Assembly (NCBI GenBank): GCA_001404055.1
Contig: CXTY01000014.1
Coordinates: 62,001 to 126,000, forward strand
Source of the DNA: Roseibium album
GTDB lineage: Bacteria > Pseudomonadota > Alphaproteobacteria > Rhizobiales > Stappiaceae
Direction: 5' to 3'
Length of the DNA: 64,000 bases
Under the pieces are notes generated by a model that saw only the letters and a program-made list of their open reading frames with translations, was not told the origin of the DNA and did not search any database. Made by a program: the position numbers and the translations under genes. How positions within the stretch are numbered: the first letter of the stretch is position 1; every line of letters starts with the position of its first letter. This document shows, one piece after another, positions 59,739-64,000 of the stretch.

Positions 59739-61469
59739 TTATTCAATGCGTTCGTGCACCTGCTCGATATCCTGACTGCTCAACTCCTCGTAGCCTTCTG
59801 TGAAATACTGCGTGAAAACGCCCACAAGTCCATCGTCATACGCACCAGACAGTGAGGTCCAACGCTGCTGCATCTGCTCCCAAAATTTTGCTTTCTGGTT
59901 TGCAAAGGCGCTCTTGGCGACCTGGTTTTCTTCTTCAATTGCCTTAGGGGACAAGGTTTCGTCGAAACGGGCAGCCGCCTTTTGCATGGCGGCATAAGTC
60001 CAGACATGATGCTTCTGGATATCCTTGAACGCAGCCGTCATGGCCTTTGCCATCGGCAAATACCCGTTTTCTTCTGCATTTTGCGATAGCATCGTTTGCA
60101 GCGCCGATTGCGCTGTCGGCGAAAATTTCAACGCATTGTTTCCGCTTCGACTAATCAGCGTCCGATTAGCGTTCCGTGTCATCGCCTTGACCTGACTGCG
60201 CGCCTGCAAAAGGCCCATCAGGTCAGACGTTACGTGTTGAAGAATTGAACCGAGTTCTTGTGCGAATTCTTCCGGGTCGCGGTCTTGAAGTATTGTTTCC
60301 GGAATACCCGCTCCTTCCGCAAACGCCTTGATAAAATCAACGTTGGATTTCAACGGCTGGTCTTTATCAGGCCCTTCCATGACGTCTGCTTGGTTGGTGC
60401 TGGGTTCCGAACCAGCCGGTTCTTCCTCGCCGGGTGGCTGTGCCGAGGCACCTACGGGTTCCTCTTGAACCACTGCAGGTTGTTCCGGAACCGGGATTGA
60501 ACCGGGGTCAGGTGCACTTGCCCAATCGGGAGCCTCTGGAAAAGGAGAGGCGGCAGCTGGTGCCGAGACCTTAGGTTTCTCCGCCACAGGCTCAACAGGT
60601 CTAGCAGGTGCTTCGGATTCGCCAAGATCCGGCATATTGAACAAAGGTTGCTCAGGTGCCGGGTCCACTGTTTCCATCGGTGGTGGGGGCACCGGCGCTG
60701 GGGACACCGATGCTGAGCTTGTGTCGGGTTGAGAAAAATGGGGGGCCGGAGACGACTCCAAAGGCGTTGCCAGGTGCGGCTGCGCTGCAAGATGGTCAAG
60801 AGGATCTGCTTGCGCCGGTCTCGCGGTGTCCTTCGATGGCGTCTGCGGCTGAGGATCATAAAGCCCGGGATCAGCGCTCCCCCAACCATGGCCGTTTTGC
60901 CCCCATACGCTGTCCGCTGGTGTACCGATGCCAGGTGCTGACGAGGGAGGTGCGTGACGCCCTTCCATCCCAGGTGCAGCATCCCATGGTCCACTGGCTT
61001 CCTGTGCTGGGTAAGGCGCCGGTTGCGCAGGAGCATGTGGCGGAGGCCAGGCAGGATCAGGGGCTTGAGAAGGCGCTGTTTGAGGTGGGTTCCAGGCTTG
61101 AGCTGACGGCAAACCTTCCGCTGGCCCAGCCACGCTGCTACTGAGGCTTTCTGATTGCTCCAGGGCGACCGATATTATGTAGTCGCCGATCATCAATTTG
61201 TCGCCAGCTCGCAGCGCATGAGCCTTGTCCATGCGATTGGGGCTGCCGTTTAGAAATGTCCCATTGGTGGAAATGTCATAAAGTACAAACCGGCCGTCTT
61301 CAAACCTGACTTCACAGTGTTTGCCCGAGATCACCCGCTGCGGGTCGGGTAAGCTCCAGTCGAGATGTTCATGCCGGCCGATATCAAAACCGCGGTCGGC
61401 ACAGCTGTAGGACACCTGGCCACCGGATTCCAGCCGGTCAACATTTTCAATCTGGAGCGTTATGCGCAT
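59739..61469 (-). CDS. tagH: T6SS forkhead-associated protein TagH/Fha
   Basis: A 576-residue protein. N-terminal FHA domain (about 20-100; VISGKHCEVRF, STNGTFLNGS) that binds phosphothreonine, a long Pro/Ala/Glu-rich linker, and a C-terminal TagH-type helical domain (about 380-570). It is the expected target of PpkA and PppA. Long linker is typical. Confidence 0.92.
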   Translation of the reverse strand: MRITLQIENVDRLESGGQVSYSCADRGFDIGRHEHLDWSLPDPQRVISGKHCEVRFEDGRFVLYDISTNGTFLNGSPNRMDKAHALRAGDKLMIGDYIISVALEQSESLSSSVAGPAEGLPSAQAWNPPQTAPSQAPDPAWPPPHAPAQPAPYPAQEASGPWDAAPGMEGRHAPPSSAPGIGTPADSVWGQNGHGWGSADPGLYDPQPQTPSKDTARPAQADPLDHLAAQPHLATPLESSPAPHFSQPDTSSASVSPAPVPPPPMETVDPAPEQPLFNMPDLGESEAPARPVEPVAEKPKVSAPAAASPFPEAPDWASAPDPGSIPVPEQPAVVQEEPVGASAQPPGEEEPAGSEPSTNQADVMEGPDKDQPLKSNVDFIKAFAEGAGIPETILQDRDPEEFAQELGSILQHVTSDLMGLLQARSQVKAMTRNANRTLISRSGNNALKFSPTAQSALQTMLSQNAEENGYLPMAKAMTAAFKDIQKHHVWTYAAMQKAAARFDETLSPKAIEEENQVAKSAFANQKAKFWEQMQQRWTSLSGAYDDGLVGVFTQYFTEGYEELSSQDIEQVHERIE

Positions 61470-61491
61470 TCAGGCAATTCCTCCGGTTAGA

Positions 61492-62088
61492 TCAAGTCAC
61501 GGCCGCGGCCGGTTCACGAAGGCTAACCACTGGCATGGTACTCCCTTTTGCAAACGAAAGTCCGGCAGACAAGCAAGAATTTAGCGCATCTTGCCGCTTC
61601 GCTGGCACTAAAGTCCCAATCGCAATTAATATGGCAGTGTGTACGGCTTTTGCAGTCAGGTCATCAGGCATCTCAACCCGGTGGTCGAGGTTTGGTGACA
61701 ACGAACCACCCGACCAGCCTGCCGCCAGACCGATCCATACTGCTGCATGGTCACCCTTGGACGCCTCGGCTGCTGTATGTACGGCAACACGGGCTTCCTC
61801 ATCGCCATCCCGCACCCAGGTTTCGCTCAATGAAAGAATTTCCAGATCGGCATCATTCTTGGACTGGTCCAGTCCTTCAACACATTTCATTCCCCACCAA
61901 ACGGACTCCCGTTTTGGAAGAACATGCGCAAAATAGGCAATTGCGGATATGGGTGTAGAGCCTTGCAGAAGCTCCTTGGCGTAGTCTTCAGGGGCGACAT
62001 CAGATAACGGCTCCGGAACTGTCTCGGACAGTTCCGGATAGGTCTCAAATACCTGACTTGCTTTTGTAAAGCGGATACGAGATCCCAA
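61492..62088 (-). CDS. T6SS-cluster protein of unknown function
   Basis: A 198-residue protein, mostly helical and acidic, with no signal or membrane segment; YFAHVLPKRESVWWGMKCVE and HAAVWIGLAAGWSGGSLSP are the most distinctive parts. It resembles small proteins that sit between VgrG and Fha in some alphaproteobacterial T6SS clusters (possibly DUF6931; not certain). TTG start with GGAGTAGGGCAG directly upstream. It could be a chaperone or adaptor for VgrG cargo. Confidence 0.6.
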   Translation of the reverse strand: MGSRIRFTKASQVFETYPELSETVPEPLSDVAPEDYAKELLQGSTPISAIAYFAHVLPKRESVWWGMKCVEGLDQSKNDADLEILSLSETWVRDGDEEARVAVHTAAEASKGDHAAVWIGLAAGWSGGSLSPNLDHRVEMPDDLTAKAVHTAILIAIGTLVPAKRQDALNSCLSAGLSFAKGSTMPVVSLREPAAAVT

Positions 62089-62136
62089 CTGCCCTACTCC
62101 ATCACTAATTGTTGCAGCAAATTCCGGGTCACGGTG

Positions 62137-63963
62137 TTAGTTGATAAGGACCAATCCGCCCTTCAGTTTCAACAAAGCACTGCCTTCTACATTCGTCATT
62201 GTGCCTTTTGCATTGAGTGTGCCAAAGGCGGTCACATCAATCATCGGCGACTCGATCTTTATCGACGCAGGTGTCATCACGATTTTGCTGGCACCGCAGA
62301 TAAATTCAATCTTAACCCCTGCGGTCACCTTCCAGTTCATGCCTATTTCTTCAGTCGTATTCATGCCGACCGTCTCAGTGCGGTCGACGTCAATTTGTGT
62401 TTCACGGCAGTTTTTGACATGTAATTTTTCGTCATTTTCAATGACGGTCTCCATGTCCTTTTGCGCGTGAGTGCCGATGAGCTCCTGACCTGAGGAGTCA
62501 TCGAAAATAAACTCATTGTATCCACCGCCGCCAACGGTCGTATTGGATTTAACGCCGGATATGTTTTTATCGCCAGGCAAGGAATACGGCGGCATGTTGT
62601 CCCCATTATAGACCGTTCCGATAACGATCGGCTGGTCGGGGTCTCCCTCCAGAAACTGAATGATGACCTCCTGGTCGATCCGAGGAATGTAGACACCACC
62701 CCATTGTTTGCCGGACCACACTTGAGCCACACGCACCCGTCTGGATTGCGTTTTGTCACGATCCCAATGGAATTCGACCATGATCTGCCCATACTCGTCC
62801 ACATCAATTTCACCCTGACCAACGACTTTGGCAGTTTGTGGCCCTGGGATCCGCGGTTTCCGCGTCAGCGCCGGTGTCCTGAACGGGATATCGGTCGAAA
62901 GTACGTCATAAGTTCCGGTGTAGGCTTCGCCTTGTGCACCCCCACTTCCGGATCTGTATTGTTCGGTAATGATCTTGTGGCTCGCTCTTACTACAAGGTA
63001 CTCCTTGTTTTGAGGTCCGTGCGAATGATCCTTGAGCGTGAACAATCCGCCAGCGAATAGGCGCGGAACTTCACCCGCTGTCTCTATGCGTTTGTCAGCA
63101 GCCTGTTCAGCTTCAAGTCGAATGTTACTGAATTTGGTACCCTTGTCTTTTTCGATGTAACGGCCAGGATAATCGTAGTGCTCCAGAGACCCTGCCCTGT
63201 AGGCAGATCCAGCATCACGATCAGCTTCAAGCGATGCACTTGGCTTTTCGAAATCGTAATCGTTTACAGCAAACTTCCCAGTCCGGAATTTTCGCGAAGG
63301 TACCCAATGATTGAAATGTTCCTCGTCCCGCTGGCTATCGCCACCGAGGGGAATAAAGGGAATTGTCGGATCGCCCTTGATCGGGCTGTAGGACGACTTT
63401 GAATCCGCCAGGATCATGGTGTGCTTACTGTCTTTGTGTTCAAAGAAATAGGAAATGCCGAATTCTTCCATCAGGCGGCAACAAAAATCGTAGTCGGACT
63501 CCCTGTACTGAACGCAATAGTGAATTTCATCATAGGATTCTGTCAGTTTATCGCTGTGATCCGCGAAGTCATGTTCGCCAAGAACTTCGGAAATGATGTC
63601 GGGAGCTGATTTATCCTTGAAAATCCTGCAATTGGCATTCTTTGTCAGTAACCAGAACCAGGGCCGGAGTGTGAGCTTGTAGATGTAATAGGAATCCTTG
63701 TGCCCCATCCATCTGGCGTCTGTCAGAAGACCGTCGAAAAACCGCTCATCGCCATTGTTGGTGACCACTTTAACAGTCATGTGTGTCGCGATCGCCTGGT
63801 CAAAGTCCAGATCTTCCTTCTGACTGACAACTTCGAGGCGGATTTCAAAATCGTTGCTCACACCTTCGTCGCATTCAATGGTGACGACGGAGAGCTCATC
63901 CTTGCCAAACACCGAAGTCAGCTCGGCCATCCGGTTCTTTTGTCTGAGTTGTCCTAAGGCCAC
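62137..63963 (-). CDS. vgrG: T6SS spike protein VgrG (TssI)
   Basis: A 608-residue VgrG with the gp27-like N-terminus (YCVQYRESDYDFCCRLMEEFGISYFFEH), the gp5 OB-fold (GEIDVDEYGQIMVEFHWDRD, RRVRVAQVWSGKQWGGVYIPRIDQEVIIQFLEGDPDQPIVIG type segments) and a C-terminal beta-helix that stops with no effector extension. It forms the tip of the injection device with PAAR. GTG start at 63963 with GAGGAG 6 bp upstream. It is the first gene of the run seen here; further T6SS genes likely lie to the right. Confidence 0.95.
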   Translation of the reverse strand: MALGQLRQKNRMAELTSVFGKDELSVVTIECDEGVSNDFEIRLEVVSQKEDLDFDQAIATHMTVKVVTNNGDERFFDGLLTDARWMGHKDSYYIYKLTLRPWFWLLTKNANCRIFKDKSAPDIISEVLGEHDFADHSDKLTESYDEIHYCVQYRESDYDFCCRLMEEFGISYFFEHKDSKHTMILADSKSSYSPIKGDPTIPFIPLGGDSQRDEEHFNHWVPSRKFRTGKFAVNDYDFEKPSASLEADRDAGSAYRAGSLEHYDYPGRYIEKDKGTKFSNIRLEAEQAADKRIETAGEVPRLFAGGLFTLKDHSHGPQNKEYLVVRASHKIITEQYRSGSGGAQGEAYTGTYDVLSTDIPFRTPALTRKPRIPGPQTAKVVGQGEIDVDEYGQIMVEFHWDRDKTQSRRVRVAQVWSGKQWGGVYIPRIDQEVIIQFLEGDPDQPIVIGTVYNGDNMPPYSLPGDKNISGVKSNTTVGGGGYNEFIFDDSSGQELIGTHAQKDMETVIENDEKLHVKNCRETQIDVDRTETVGMNTTEEIGMNWKVTAGVKIEFICGASKIVMTPASIKIESPMIDVTAFGTLNAKGTMTNVEGSALLKLKGGLVLIN

Positions 63964-64000
63964 GGAGTTCTCCTCGGAAATACAGCGATTTATAACTTTG

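Overview
The window looks like chromosome of an alphaproteobacterium, most likely a marine member of the Hyphomicrobiales (Stappiaceae-like). This is inferred from the aapJQMP general amino-acid transporter, an NDUFS4-type accessory subunit of complex I, a rhizobial-style lipid A decoration set and an imp-type type VI secretion cluster. No taxon-specific marker was available, so genus is open. Base composition is moderate over housekeeping genes and clearly AT-richer at about 23.2-28.0 kb and 32.6-34.7 kb, which I read as accessory DNA.

Layout. 0-9.7 kb: metabolic genes (a CFA-type methyltransferase, cysK, cls, LysE exporter, AlaX, GFA protein, sseA), then an HD-domain gene divergent from a TetR regulator across a large palindromic operator. 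9.7-17.6 kb: a DUF2459 protein, aapJQMP on the minus strand with hairpins between cistrons, then metC and a PhzF protein. 17.7-21.6 kb: a four-gene minus-strand operon (GT39, PAP2 phosphatase, GT2, LAB_N) resembling lipid A or core-glycan modification sets. 21.7-23.1 kb: a CpdA-like phosphodiesterase and a CAP-domain lipoprotein.

23.2-28.0 kb holds a compact candidate RiPP locus: a stand-alone YcaO enzyme divergent from two short proteins with nitrile-hydratase-like leader peptides, then a large SARP/BTAD regulator convergent with the second precursor, then a small Cys-containing protein. No dehydrogenase, TfuA, E1-like partner, exporter or peptidase is present. 28.1-32.1 kb is a GntR regulon: the regulator, AzlCD exporter, and two oxidoreductases, with GGTATACC palindromes before both units.

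32.6-42.2 kb is a tRNA-rich accessory zone. A 2.1-kb AT-rich insert is bounded by a 21-bp direct repeat of the tRNA-Arg(TCT) 3' end, carries TTCCCCGCAC repeats near both ends and encodes small membrane proteins but no integrase. A second insert lies between tRNA-Pro(TGG) and a 26/28-bp copy of its anticodon region and carries one HEPN/Toprim-type gene. Between and after them are core genes (complex I NDUFS4, DUF192, double cold-shock protein, sirtuin, gloA) and tRNA-Glu(TTC).

42.2 kb to the right edge is a secretion and toxin region: an ExoY/edema-factor-type nucleotidyl cyclase, an orthocaspase, an ExbB/ExbD module, and a long minus-strand type VI operon (VgrG, unknown, Fha/TagH, TssK, TssL, TssM, TagF, PppA, PpkA) that runs with 4-bp overlaps or short gaps into a second ExbD and a TonB-like protein. 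The TonB-like protein and PpkA share a C-terminal domain, tying the energy-transduction module to the secretion system. Sheath, baseplate, ClpV and Hcp genes are not in the window and would be expected beyond the right edge.
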